A DNA stretch of 30,757 nucleotides from Negativibacillus sp. (GCA_020024325.1 JAHHTY010000021.1:1-30757), one strand, 5' to 3'; counted from the stretch's first letter, positions 1-7,575 are shown. Numbers and translations are program-made. Notes: a model not told the origin generated them from the sequence alone.

Positions 1-51
1 CAAAACGCTGATAGATAAAAAATCCCAGATTATAAACTAAATATTTTCTAT

Positions 52-92
52 AAAAACAGGCAGAGAACTTTGTGTATCTCTGCCTGTTTTTT
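52..92 (-). terminator. Intrinsic terminator, usable in both directions
   Basis: A 15-bp perfect inverted repeat (52-66 with 77-91; core CAGGCAGAGA/TCTCTGCCTG) has a 10-nt loop and is flanked by A and T runs. It lies just past the stop of the minus-strand gene at 115-669 and could also stop plus-strand transcription entering from the left. Confidence 0.85.
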
Positions 93-114
93 ATACGCTA
101 ATCTTCTTTAAAAC

Positions 115-669
115 TTATTTATCCTGATTTTTAAGGACAGCACGATCAATAGTATTGTACAACTCCAGATATTGTTCGTCAGAGAGAGTTTTTTCAGGCA
201 GAAATGACTGAAAAAGGCTATCCAATTCTTTTGATTCTCCACATATATTTTTTACTGCCTCATAGGCATATAAGTTGGCATCCACTTCACAAGGATGTCC
301 CAAGTAAGCATTTGTAAAAAATTCTTCTGTCCCTTCAAGAATACATTCCTTCCAAATATCACCTTGCTTTAAATAACAAACACCATTATACATAATTACA
401 TAAGGTAAACTGCGATGGATCATTTCATCAAAAAGTTCCGGTTGACAGTATTGCAGGGTATGCCGCAGTTCGTGAAAAAGGAAAAACAGCTGCATATATT
501 CTGGCTTATCCGCAAGCATATTCTCATTATAGAACAGCGTTTTTTTCGTTATATCGAAAGTTCCATATGCCGTTTTATAGCCATCGGGCATATCCACAGA
601 AAAAAGAATATGTAAATTATAATCTTTACAATACTGTGTAAAGTATTTTTTTACATCTACCACACCCAT
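115..669 (-). CDS. Putative zinc metallopeptidase-like protein (HExxH, ImmA/IrrE-like)
   Basis: A 184-residue protein with no signal peptide or membrane segment, so probably cytoplasmic. It has the zincin motif HELRH at residues 66-70, inside a hydrophobic helix. A Glu at about residue 128 in the context EVDANLYAYE could be the third zinc ligand; this spacing and E-x-x-A context resemble the ImmA/IrrE metallopeptidase fold. Family membership is inferred from these motifs only, and no helix-turn-helix domain or antirepressor partner is visible nearby. The ATG at 667-669 follows a good GGGAGG site. It stands alone between two terminators, so it is a single-gene unit. Substrate and role are unknown. 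An inactive or structural homologue cannot be excluded. Confidence 0.7.
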   Translation of the reverse strand: MGVVDVKKYFTQYCKDYNLHILFSVDMPDGYKTAYGTFDITKKTLFYNENMLADKPEYMQLFFLFHELRHTLQYCQPELFDEMIHRSLPYVIMYNGVCYLKQGDIWKECILEGTEEFFTNAYLGHPCEVDANLYAYEAVKNICGESKELDSLFQSFLPEKTLSDEQYLELYNTIDRAVLKNQDK

Positions 670-733
670 TCCTCCCTTTCATAGTAATACTAGGTGCAAC
701 AGCTCTGTCCATGCGCAGCACCCTCGATATATA

Positions 734-770
734 AAATCGGCAGCATCATAAATCAGGATGCTGCCGATTT
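734..770 (-). terminator. Intrinsic terminator after the rubredoxin-fusion gene
   Basis: A 14-bp inverted repeat (734-747 with 757-770; core ATCGGCAGCATC/GATGCTGCCGAT) with a 9-nt loop. On the minus strand the stem ends in T residues. It lies 55 bp past the stop of the gene at 825-1625 and ends the phosphodiesterase - birA - rubredoxin-fusion operon. Confidence 0.8.
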
Positions 771-824
771 CTATTTTATGAGTACTTACCTAATTCCCTG
801 CTGTTTTCACGTTTAGCGACAAAA

Positions 825-1625
825 TTATTCTTCTCTAATAAAGTTCGACTTATCAACGCCGCACAATGGGCAGGTATAATCGTCCGGCTCTTTTGTCAAA
901 TCGCCTTCATAAATATATCCGCACACTTTGCAAACCCACTTTTGGGTGCTTGCGGATGATGCTGCTTTGGTATCTTCCTGTTTTACAAAGTTTGACTTAT
1001 CAACACCGCAAAGTGGGCAGGTATAATCGTCCGGCTCTTTTGTCAAATCGCCTTCATAAATATATCCGCATACTGTACAAACCCATCTTTCACCGCTTGT
1101 CGGTTTGCTTTGTTTTTCCGGTGCAATATAGGATGGTGCATTCTTTGGAGCACCACCGCGGATTACTTCATGATAATAACGATAGGTCATTGGGATATTG
1201 TTGGTAATTTCAATTGCTTTTTCTACCGATGCCAGCACAACCATGTGTGTCGGTGTTTCTGTAACCGAAACAATATTACAAATTAACCCACCGCTGCACT
1301 CTTCCTTTAAAATCGGCAGACCGTCCTGCATGGTATATTCGATTCCTTCATATTTATCATGGTCTTTGGAAGAAGAAAATCCTAATTTCTGAATCACTTC
1401 TTTTCTTGTTTTCTCCGAAAGAATAGACACAGAAAATCTTCTGTTCTTCTTCATCAGTTCCCATGTATAGTTGTCCTTATTCATGCTGGTTGCAATGATT
1501 GGATTTTCGCTGGTTACCTGAAATACTGTGTTTACAATACATCCGCATGGGCGTCCCCCATCTTCGGCTCCGATTAAATACAATCCATATGAAAGATTGC
1601 GCAGTGTTTTTTCGATGATATCCAT
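825..1625 (-). CDS. Flavin reductase-like protein with two C-terminal rubredoxin domains (Hrb type)
   Basis: The first 160 or so residues match the FMN-binding split-barrel flavin reductase/flavoredoxin family. They are followed by two short rubredoxin domains, each with CxxCG and CPLCG pairs (Cys about 183/186/203/206 and 232/235/252/255). The pairs are only about 16 residues apart, as in the C-terminal domain of rubrerythrin, rather than about 29 as in classical rubredoxin. High-molecular-weight rubredoxins of this plan pass electrons from NAD(P)H-linked FMN to diiron flavoproteins that remove O2 or NO in anaerobes; that role is inferred here. I chose the ATG at 1623-1625 because AAAAGGAG lies 7 nt upstream; in-frame ATGs at 1631 and 1643 have poorer sites. 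It is the last gene of the operon with birA. The doubled rubredoxin is unusual. Confidence 0.85.
   Translation of the reverse strand: MDIIEKTLRNLSYGLYLIGAEDGGRPCGCIVNTVFQVTSENPIIATSMNKDNYTWELMKKNRRFSVSILSEKTRKEVIQKLGFSSSKDHDKYEGIEYTMQDGLPILKEECSGGLICNIVSVTETPTHMVVLASVEKAIEITNNIPMTYRYYHEVIRGGAPKNAPSYIAPEKQSKPTSGERWVCTVCGYIYEGDLTKEPDDYTCPLCGVDKSNFVKQEDTKAASSASTQKWVCKVCGYIYEGDLTKEPDDYTCPLCGVDKSNFIREE
841..1085. repeat. Tandem duplication of a rubredoxin-domain coding unit
   Basis: Two copies, 841-938 and 988-1085, are offset by 147 bp (49 codons). They differ at about 9 of 98 positions and share an uninterrupted identical stretch of about 57 bp in the middle. The phase keeps the reading frame, so one domain was copied within the gene. 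Confidence 0.9.
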
Positions 1626-1648
1626 TTCCATTCTCCTTTTCATTCTTC

Positions 1649-2398
1649 TTACTGATATATTCCGCGCACCGAAACTTCTCCCGCCCGCACAGTGAACTCC
1701 TCGCCGTCTTTACAGCAAATTAAAGAGCCATCCGGTGCAATTTTTTGTGCTATTGCACAAATTTCTTTTCCTTGTAAATCTATCTTAACCGTTTTATGAA
1801 GGGTAATACAGCTTTGGCTGTATCTCTTGACTGTCTGTGCACAGTCCTCCTTCACACACGTTAAATTGCGATATAATGCCTGTGTTAATAATTCCAGCAG
1901 CTGCGTCTGATCTAACTTTTTATCAAAAACACTTTGTAGTGAACCTGCATTATAGAGCTTCTGTTCTAAAAAAAATTCTTTTGGCTGCAAAAGATTGATC
2001 CCTATGCCACACACTGCAAAACGCTGCTGATGTGCAATTCGGCTTTCGCACAAAATACCGGCAATTTTAAAAAAGCTGCCATCGGCTTCTCCCAAAATAT
2101 CATTGGACCATTTTAAGACCGTATTGATTTTAAATTGCTGCAGCGCTTCCTGTACTGCCAGCCCTGCCGCCATTGGCAGAAGGGTCAGCTGTGTTTCATC
2201 CAGTTCCTTAAACAGCCACGAACAAAGTAAACTCTCGCCTTCTTTATCCTGCCAGCTTCTTCCCAGTCTGCCCTTACCTGCCGTTTGGTGTTTTGTGCTT
2301 ACTACTGTTTTATCCGGCAGCAATAATCCGTTTCGTTTTACATATTCATTGGTAGAATCAACGCTTTCTAAACAGATGTGGTTTTCTATCAGGTTCAT
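1649..2398 (-). CDS. birA: Biotin--[acetyl-CoA-carboxylase] ligase
   Basis: This 249-residue protein attaches biotin to a carrier-protein lysine through biotinyl-AMP. Visible motifs are the nucleotide/biotin loop GKGRLGRSW (41-49), KWSNDI (96-101, where most homologues have KWPNDI) and KIAGIL (111-116). It starts directly with the catalytic domain and lacks the N-terminal winged helix of bifunctional BirA, so it should be an enzyme only and not a biotin-operon repressor. Its ATG overlaps the stop of the upstream phosphodiesterase gene by 4 bp, implying translational coupling. The rubredoxin-fusion gene follows closely. No biotin-dependent carboxylase gene is in the window. Confidence 0.93.
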   Translation of the reverse strand: MNLIENHICLESVDSTNEYVKRNGLLLPDKTVVSTKHQTAGKGRLGRSWQDKEGESLLCSWLFKELDETQLTLLPMAAGLAVQEALQQFKINTVLKWSNDILGEADGSFFKIAGILCESRIAHQQRFAVCGIGINLLQPKEFFLEQKLYNAGSLQSVFDKKLDQTQLLELLTQALYRNLTCVKEDCAQTVKRYSQSCITLHKTVKIDLQGKEICAIAQKIAPDGSLICCKDGEEFTVRAGEVSVRGIYQ

Positions 2399-2880
2399 AC
2401 TGTTTCCTCAAGACGCAGGTGGGAGCAGACAATATTTTTCCCCTGAATGTCAATCACACCATAAGTCGGATACAGAGGGCTTCGTGGATTACCTAAACTG
2501 CCTGGATTAAAGATGTGCATTCCATCTCGATATTCATAATGTGTTTGATGTGTGTGCCCATACAGCAACACCTTAATTTCTTTTTTCTTTGCTGCATCAA
2601 TCAACTGATTTAAATCATATTTTACATTCCATTGATGCCCGTGTGTACAGTAAAATTTCACGTCTTTCACATAGGAAACCATATTATAGTCATCACCTGA
2701 ACCAAAATCGCAGTTTCCGCAAACACACCAATCTTCTTTCGGAACACCTCTCATGGCAGCATGAAAATCTCTGGTTCCATCTCCTAAAAAGATAAACAGT
2801 TCTGCTGTCGGCTGCTCCTCTATCACTTTTTTTATTCTTTCAATTCTCCCATGGGAATCGGACATAACTACAATTCTCAT
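2395..2880 (-). CDS. Metallophosphoesterase, YfcE/MJ0936 family
   Basis: A 161-residue single-domain calcineurin-like phosphodiesterase. The full set of metal-binding motifs is present: DSHG (8-11), GDG (33-35), GNCD (55-58), HGH (80-82) and GHTH (108-111), followed by NPGS (125-128). Family members hydrolyse phosphodiester bonds with Mn or Ni, usually shown with artificial substrates, so the true substrate is unknown. A GAGGGTGG site precedes the ATG at 2878-2880. It is first in a three-gene operon, with a 4-bp overlap into birA. Length and motifs are normal for the family. Confidence 0.9.
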   Translation of the reverse strand: MRIVVMSDSHGRIERIKKVIEEQPTAELFIFLGDGTRDFHAAMRGVPKEDWCVCGNCDFGSGDDYNMVSYVKDVKFYCTHGHQWNVKYDLNQLIDAAKKKEIKVLLYGHTHQTHYEYRDGMHIFNPGSLGNPRSPLYPTYGVIDIQGKNIVCSHLRLEETV

Positions 2881-2907
2881 CTTTCCACCCTCTTTTCCCT
2901 TAACTTT

Positions 2908-2936
2908 ATTATCTTATAAAATTCGACAATTTGCAA
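2908..2936 (-). promoter_or_regulatory. Sigma-A-type promoter for the phosphodiesterase-birA operon
   Basis: On the minus strand TTGCAA (2931-2936) is followed after 17 bp by GATAAT (2908-2913), 28 bp before the start codon. The -10 box matches consensus at 5 of 6 positions and the -35 box at 4 of 6. Confidence 0.6.
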
Positions 2937-3119
2937 CCGCTGAAATTATTTTTTATAGTTTGTTCACGAGAGTTTATTTTCACACAGAGTTGATACCTTT
3001 ATCCTTTTGCAGATTTGTCCGCCAAAGCAGGCAACTTTTCTTTTTTGAAATCATATAGTAAAAAAGAACTTAAAACTTATCATAAACCGCACCTGCGGAA
3101 GAAAAGGGAGAGATTTTAA

Positions 3120-3365
3120 ATGGCAAATTCAAATAATATTACCCCGGCACAGCTCAACCTTCTATTAAAAATGGCAGGCAAACAGCTGAACGTTGATCCA
3201 AATACTCTGCGACAGCAACTGGAAAACGGCGATCTCAGCTCTGTTAACGCTAACATCAGTACCCAAATGCAGCAGCAAATCAATGATGTTCTCTCCAATC
3301 CACAAAAACTTCAACAAATAGTTTCCCAAACCGACTTGCAGCAGCTACTAAAAAATATGCGCTGA
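3120..3365 (+). CDS. Small conserved-type protein of unknown function, first of three
   Basis: An 81-residue helical protein rich in Gln, Asn and Leu, with no signal peptide or membrane segment. The N-terminal part (about 10-40) has two amphipathic helices ending in ENGDLSS. Residues 58-66 read LSNPQKLQQ, a motif that recurs in the next gene. The ATG has a GGGAG site 9 nt upstream. The next gene begins 40 bp downstream and the third overlaps the second, so the three form an operon. From memory, similar short helix-NPx-helix proteins occur as hypotheticals in spore-forming clostridia, but I know of no assigned function. No catalytic motif is visible. Confidence 0.75.
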   Translation: MANSNNITPAQLNLLLKMAGKQLNVDPNTLRQQLENGDLSSVNANISTQMQQQINDVLSNPQKLQQIVSQTDLQQLLKNMR

Positions 3366-3405
3366 ATCTGCAACATTTCATTCACTGACAAAGGAGTGAA
3401 CCGCC

Positions 3406-3876
3406 TTGTCCCAAAACGAAAATAATAATCCACTGGGTGCTATGATTTCTCAGCTGCTTTCCAATCCGCAGCAGATGCAGCAGCTTCAGCAAATGGCTGC
3501 TTCACTGGGGCTGGGCGCTCCTTCCTCCAACGAAGATTCCCCCCAAGCGCAGAGCAACAGCTCCTCATCAAAAAGCAGTACAAACCCCTCTCCTGCCCCC
3601 GATTTATCCTCTTTGATAGAAGCCTTTCGTTCGTCTTCCGCTCCGCAAAATACAAATCCGATTATCGACAGCAACATGATAGCCAGCATTCAAAAAATCA
3701 TGCAGATGTTTTCCCAAAGCAACCCGAATGTAGATTTTCTTCGGGCATTGCGTCCGCTGCTTTCACAGCAGCGTGCAAAAAAAATAGATGATGCTATCCG
3801 AATCATGCAGCTCATACAGGCACTTCCTCTGCTCAAAGAGTCTGGGATATTTGATTTCGGAGGTGACAGCCGATGA
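3406..3876 (+). CDS. Low-complexity protein of unknown function, second of three
   Basis: A 156-residue protein starting at a TTG (3406-3408) with AAGGAG 9 nt upstream. An N-terminal Gln-rich helix carries LLSNPQQMQQ (17-26), matching the NPQ motif of the preceding protein. A Ser/Pro/Asn-rich linker follows (about 37-85). The C-terminal domain (about 90-148) is a predicted helical bundle containing LRALRPLLS and RAKKIDDAIRIMQLI. No signal peptide or catalytic motif is visible. It overlaps the third gene by 4 bp. It looks like an adaptor or structural protein, but that is inference. Confidence 0.75.
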   Translation: MSQNENNNPLGAMISQLLSNPQQMQQLQQMAASLGLGAPSSNEDSPQAQSNSSSSKSSTNPSPAPDLSSLIEAFRSSSAPQNTNPIIDSNMIASIQKIMQMFSQSNPNVDFLRALRPLLSQQRAKKIDDAIRIMQLIQALPLLKESGIFDFGGDSR

Positions 3877-4295
3877 AGTGGGAACAAGATAAACAATATT
3901 CTCGTCAGGAACTTCAGTCCATGCAAAAAGATGCCATTGAACGGGTGCGTCAGATGCAGCAGCGCTCCGAGCAGGTGCTGCGCCACTCTCCGAGAACCCC
4001 TTCTTTCTTTGTATCGGAAGAAACACCAAAACAGCAAAAAGAAGAACCGCCTGTTTCTGCTCCCCCTCTTTCTTCTCCAATTTTTCCACAGCCACAACAT
4101 CCTTCCAGCAGCTTCCATTCTGCATCGGTTGAACAAAGCCCTCATAAGCAAACAAATGAAAATCCTTTGGAGCAAATCTTATCCTCGTTAAACATTGACC
4201 GTGACCGCATCGTCCTTCTTTCCGTGTTTTTTCTTCTGGCTTCTGATAAATCGGACCCCACCCTTTTACTGGCGTTGCTTTATCTGTTTTTATAG
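3873..4295 (+). CDS. Coiled-coil, Pro-rich protein with hydrophobic C-terminal tail, third of three
   Basis: A 140-residue protein. Residues 1-45 form a charged, Gln-rich coiled-coil-like helix; 45-95 are Pro/Ser-rich and probably disordered. The last 33 residues are strongly hydrophobic (IVLLSVFFLLASDK then LLLALLYLFL), broken by a short polar turn, so a tail anchor or hairpin membrane insertion is possible. A GGAGGTGA site lies inside the preceding gene and the start overlaps its stop by 4 bp. The function is unknown. The set suggests two soluble partners and one membrane-associated partner. I see no clear terminator after it. Confidence 0.75.
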   Translation: MKWEQDKQYSRQELQSMQKDAIERVRQMQQRSEQVLRHSPRTPSFFVSEETPKQQKEEPPVSAPPLSSPIFPQPQHPSSSFHSASVEQSPHKQTNENPLEQILSSLNIDRDRIVLLSVFFLLASDKSDPTLLLALLYLFL

Positions 4296-4532
4296 CTTTT
4301 GACTTATTTGTAAAAGAAGATTACCTGCATTTCTTCTGCCTCCAATGTTTGACACAGAAAACACTTTTTTCTCATGTCAATTCCCAATTCGACGCAGAAA
4401 AATTTGACACATTTCATTTTTTCATTGACAATTGCCGTAAAGAACAGTAAACTGATTTTATAGTCATTTTGATAATTCTGTTGTTTCTTCTGCAACACAA
4501 CATTTTGCAGTTTTAAAAACAAGGAACCTTTC
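4296..4532 (+). other. AT-rich intergenic stretch with TTGAC-containing repeats
   Basis: No convincing gene. It holds two copies of a 14-bp sequence (4348-4361 and 4388-4401, TTTGACACAGAAAA and TTCGACGCAGAAAA, 12 of 14 identical) and two more TTGACA hexamers near 4404 and 4434. A 72-codon minus-strand frame here has no ribosome site and no recognisable sequence. Confidence 0.5.
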
Positions 4533-4562
4533 TTGACAAAAGAAAACTGTTTTGATTATTAC
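4533..4562 (+). promoter_or_regulatory. Sigma-A-type promoter for the G3E GTPase gene
   Basis: A perfect TTGACA (4533-4538) and TATTAC (4557-4562) are separated by 18 bp. They lie about 40 bp upstream of an AGAGGAGG ribosome binding site (about 4590-4597) and the ATG at 4605. Confidence 0.6.
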
Positions 4563-4604
4563 ACTCTTTCCGATGTCTTGCTTTAAAATAGAGGAGGTTA
4601 TAAT

Positions 4605-5522
4605 ATGATTCAATCCCTGATTCCTTTATACTGCCTGACCGGCTTTGTCGGTGCCGGTAAAACCACCGCTTTGCTTACCATTCTTAGGGAAAACCCCGAC
4701 AAAAAGATTGGCGTTATCTTCACGGAACCTGCTAAATATATCAAGGAAGATGAGAGCTGCACCTTGGAAGAACTGGAAAACGGCTCTCTCAAATGTATTT
4801 GCGAGGAAGATTCTTTGCCACACGCCTTGATGCAGATGCAAAAGCACACACCCGAAATGGTATTTATCGAAATATCCGGTTTATCTGACCCAATACATAT
4901 TCAAAAGATTTTGGAAAAAAAGGAAAATCATTTTGCTCTTGAACATTATGACATGAAGGGTGTTATCTGCTTAGTGGATGCAGACAACTTTATGGAGCAA
5001 ATTCGAGATGTCAAAATGGTAGAACATCAGCTGTGCCACTGTCATCTTGCTGTTATCAACAAGGCTGACCTTGTGGCTCCCGAACTGCTCGCTGTTCTTC
5101 AATCACAGATTCACCGCATCAATCCGGAGTGTGAAATTGCCAGCTGCTCCTTTGGCGGTTTCAGCTTAGACTTGTTATCCCACGAAATGCACACTCACCC
5201 AACTGATAACAGCGAATATGAGGAAAACACACTGAACCCCGATTCTATCGTAATCAACTGTGTGTATCGTTTGGAGATGGAAAAGGTCTTGTCTTTCATT
5301 GACCTTTTTAAAACCGAAACGTACCGCATCAAAGGTTTCTGCCTGTTTGAAAACGGTTGGAACCAAATTGATGTTGTTGGTTCTCGTGTCAGTCTTTCAC
5401 CGTGTATGCCACACTCTTCTTCCCGTTTAATCTTTATTTCTAAAATCGGTCATGCTCTTTCACAGTCGTTAACCGACCGCTGGAGAGAAATCATCGACCT
5501 GCCAATGCAACTTCATGACTAA
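4605..5522 (+). CDS. G3E-family (CobW/COG0523) GTP-binding protein
   Basis: A 305-residue P-loop GTPase of the metallochaperone-like G3E family. Visible motifs are Walker A GFVGAGKTT (13-21), the switch/Walker B-like EISGLSDP (89-96) and NKAD (152-155). The C-terminal CobW_C-like domain (about 215-300) is short. The metal-binding motif usually written GCxCC appears as ENGSLKCIC (58-66), keeping two of the three cysteines in shifted register. That may change metal choice, so the usual zinc role should not be assumed. An excellent AGAGGAGG site precedes the ATG. It is a monocistronic unit ended by a strong shared terminator. I see no nitrile hydratase, cobalamin or zinc-uptake gene nearby. Confidence 0.85.
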   Translation: MIQSLIPLYCLTGFVGAGKTTALLTILRENPDKKIGVIFTEPAKYIKEDESCTLEELENGSLKCICEEDSLPHALMQMQKHTPEMVFIEISGLSDPIHIQKILEKKENHFALEHYDMKGVICLVDADNFMEQIRDVKMVEHQLCHCHLAVINKADLVAPELLAVLQSQIHRINPECEIASCSFGGFSLDLLSHEMHTHPTDNSEYEENTLNPDSIVINCVYRLEMEKVLSFIDLFKTETYRIKGFCLFENGWNQIDVVGSRVSLSPCMPHSSSRLIFISKIGHALSQSLTDRWREIIDLPMQLHD

Positions 5523-5523
5523 T

Positions 5524-5566
5524 AAAAACGGCTCTGTTCTATAAAAAGAACAGAGCCGTTTTTTTA
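5524..5566. terminator. Bidirectional terminator between convergent genes
   Basis: A long stem built on AACGGCTCTGTTCT and AGAACAGAGCCGTT with a 6-nt loop, A-rich on the left and with seven T on the right. It serves the G3E GTPase gene (plus) and the Tet(M)-like gene (minus), whose stop codon overlaps its right edge. Confidence 0.92.
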
Positions 5567-7534
5567 TTTGCAGTGAATATAATTTTCAACTTCATACCAC
5601 GGTACAGGAAAACCTGCCCCATGAGCACAAAAAACCGAGTAGGAAGGATTTGCCATATCTCTTGTTGCATCATATCCCGATTGCCGCACCACCTCTTGCT
5701 GGTTTTTACACGGCTCATAACCGTCAAAGCTCAAGCTCAAAATTCCCCTGCCCTTTGTGTAAGAAACAAACTCTCTGCTATACCCTGACATCGCTGCTGC
5801 CGGCACACGACCGCAGACGGTTGCCTGTTCCTCTTCCATCTGCGGAGGGTCAAATTCCGCATCCATCTTTTGCAGGTCGGACATCAATCTTCCAAATTGT
5901 TCCTGCTGCACCGAAATCTCAAAAGAATAATATGGTTCTAACAAAACAACATTTCCCTGTACCAATGCCTGCTGCAATCCCTGACGGATTGCCCGATAGG
6001 TTGCTTCTCTAAAATCTCCGCCCTCTGTATGCTTGATATGGGAACGTCCTGTCAGCAATGTAATTTTTACATCGGTCAATTCCGAACCGGTTAAAACGCC
6101 CTTGTGTTTTTTCTCGAAGATATGAGTGCGCACCAGGTTCTGCCAGTTCTTTGTCAAAATATCCTGAGGACACTCACTGTCAAAGGTGATTCCGCTGCCT
6201 CTTTGCGCCGGTGACAGCCGCAGATGAACCTCTGCATAATGCCGCAGCGGTTCATAATGACCATATCCCACCACTGCTTTTGAGATGGTTTCCTTGTATA
6301 AGATGTGACATTCACCAAATTCCACATCCATGCCAAAGCGCTGGATACACTGTTGTTTTAATACTTCCAGCTCAATTTCTCCCATGACCTTAATTTGAAT
6401 TTCCTGCAGGCTTTCTTCAAAGCTCACATCCAGTGTCGGATCTTCGTCTTCCAGCTGTCTAAAACATTCCAGAGCTGTACGAATGGAGGTCCCCTCCGAT
6501 AAAATCACCTTTGCCCCTAACATTGGCAGCAACTGATACTCTCTTTTGCTGCAATTTGCTCCTATCACATCTCCCGGATGAACTTCATCCAGACCTGTAA
6601 CCGCACAAATTTCCCCGGCTTGTACCTGCTGCACCGTTGTAAAGCGGCTTCCGTGATACACCCTAAGCTCGCTGACCTTTTGTTTAGCGATGGTACCATC
6701 TGTCATCAAAACCGAAATTTCTGCTTTTGCTTTTAAAGTTCCCGATTGCAATTTTAAAAAGACCAGCCGCTCTTTTTTCGGGGTATATCTTACCTGCCAT
6801 GCAATCGCAGAAAATTCTTCGCTTTGTTCTAAAGGCAGCGTCAGTTCATCCAGCCCACGAAGAAAGCTCTCAATTCCCTCATCCTGCAACGCAGACCCCA
6901 CAAAGCATGGATAAAGTTTACATTCCCGAATCAATTTTGCAAAGCTGTTCTGCCACAAGAGGGCATCAAATTCTTCTGCAAGATAACGCTCCAAAAGTTC
7001 TTCGTCCTCTTGTGCTATCTGTTCAATCAATTCTTGCTGCCACTCTGTTCCGGCAAACGATTCGCCGCAGTTGCACAGATTGTTTGTCATTCTCTTTTTT
7101 ATCTGCTCTATCACCTTTTCGGGCTGAGCTCCAACGCGGTCCGTTTTGTTAAGAAAGAAAAAGGTTGGTACACGATATTTTTTAAGCAGTTTCCAAACCT
7201 GTTCGGTGTGTGCCTGTATTCCTTCCACACAGCTAACAATCAATACCGCATAATCCATTGCCTGCATTGCCCGTTCCATCTCTGCACTAAAGTCAACGTG
7301 CCCCGGTGTATCCAAAAGATAATAACGATTTTCCCCAATTTCAAACGCTGCATGGTTAGAAAAGATGGTGATTCCCCTTTCCCGTTCCAATTCGTCGCTA
7401 TCTAAAAAGGCATCTTTGTGGTCCACCCGTCCCAGCTTTCGGATACTCTTTGTATGATACAGTAACTGTTCGGAAAAAGTTGTTTTCCCGGCATCGACAT
7501 GGGCAAGCACTCCGACTGTCAGATATTTCCCCAT
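5564..7534 (-). CDS. Tet(M)/EF-G-like translational GTPase, probably a chromosomal paralogue
   Basis: A 656-residue protein with EF-G/Tet(M) architecture. The GTPase domain shows AHVDAGKTT (11-19), RGIT (53-56), DTPGH (75-79) and NKTD (129-132), followed by domains II to V. Bona fide Tet(M) displaces tetracycline with a domain IV loop containing SPVST; the equivalent loop here (about 494-509) reads GRSHIKHTEGGDF and is clearly different. The C-terminal tail is about 30 residues longer than Tet(M) and His/Pro/Tyr-rich. I infer a housekeeping translation factor of a type common in clostridia. No mobile element, conjugation gene or leader peptide accompanies it, so acquired resistance is unlikely. 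A CGGAGG site precedes the ATG. Confidence 0.88.
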   Translation of the reverse strand: MGKYLTVGVLAHVDAGKTTFSEQLLYHTKSIRKLGRVDHKDAFLDSDELERERGITIFSNHAAFEIGENRYYLLDTPGHVDFSAEMERAMQAMDYAVLIVSCVEGIQAHTEQVWKLLKKYRVPTFFFLNKTDRVGAQPEKVIEQIKKRMTNNLCNCGESFAGTEWQQELIEQIAQEDEELLERYLAEEFDALLWQNSFAKLIRECKLYPCFVGSALQDEGIESFLRGLDELTLPLEQSEEFSAIAWQVRYTPKKERLVFLKLQSGTLKAKAEISVLMTDGTIAKQKVSELRVYHGSRFTTVQQVQAGEICAVTGLDEVHPGDVIGANCSKREYQLLPMLGAKVILSEGTSIRTALECFRQLEDEDPTLDVSFEESLQEIQIKVMGEIELEVLKQQCIQRFGMDVEFGECHILYKETISKAVVGYGHYEPLRHYAEVHLRLSPAQRGSGITFDSECPQDILTKNWQNLVRTHIFEKKHKGVLTGSELTDVKITLLTGRSHIKHTEGGDFREATYRAIRQGLQQALVQGNVVLLEPYYSFEISVQQEQFGRLMSDLQKMDAEFDPPQMEEEQATVCGRVPAAAMSGYSREFVSYTKGRGILSLSFDGYEPCKNQQEVVRQSGYDATRDMANPSYSVFCAHGAGFPVPWYEVENYIHCK

Positions 7535-7575
7535 AGGTTTTTCCTCCGTTATCTTTCATCATTTATTTTATGGTC

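Noticed and set aside
866..1207. A 113-codon plus-strand frame opposite the rubredoxin domains
   Set aside because: Its internal repeat simply mirrors the duplicated rubredoxin coding DNA on the minus strand, and it has no ribosome site.
4304..4522. A 72-codon minus-strand frame in the gap before the G3E GTPase gene
   Set aside because: No ribosome binding site, no recognisable family, and composition typical of AT-rich non-coding DNA.
5564..7534. Acquired tetracycline resistance gene
   Set aside because: The drug-displacing loop differs from Tet(M), and there is no mobile element, no leader peptide and no foreign composition.
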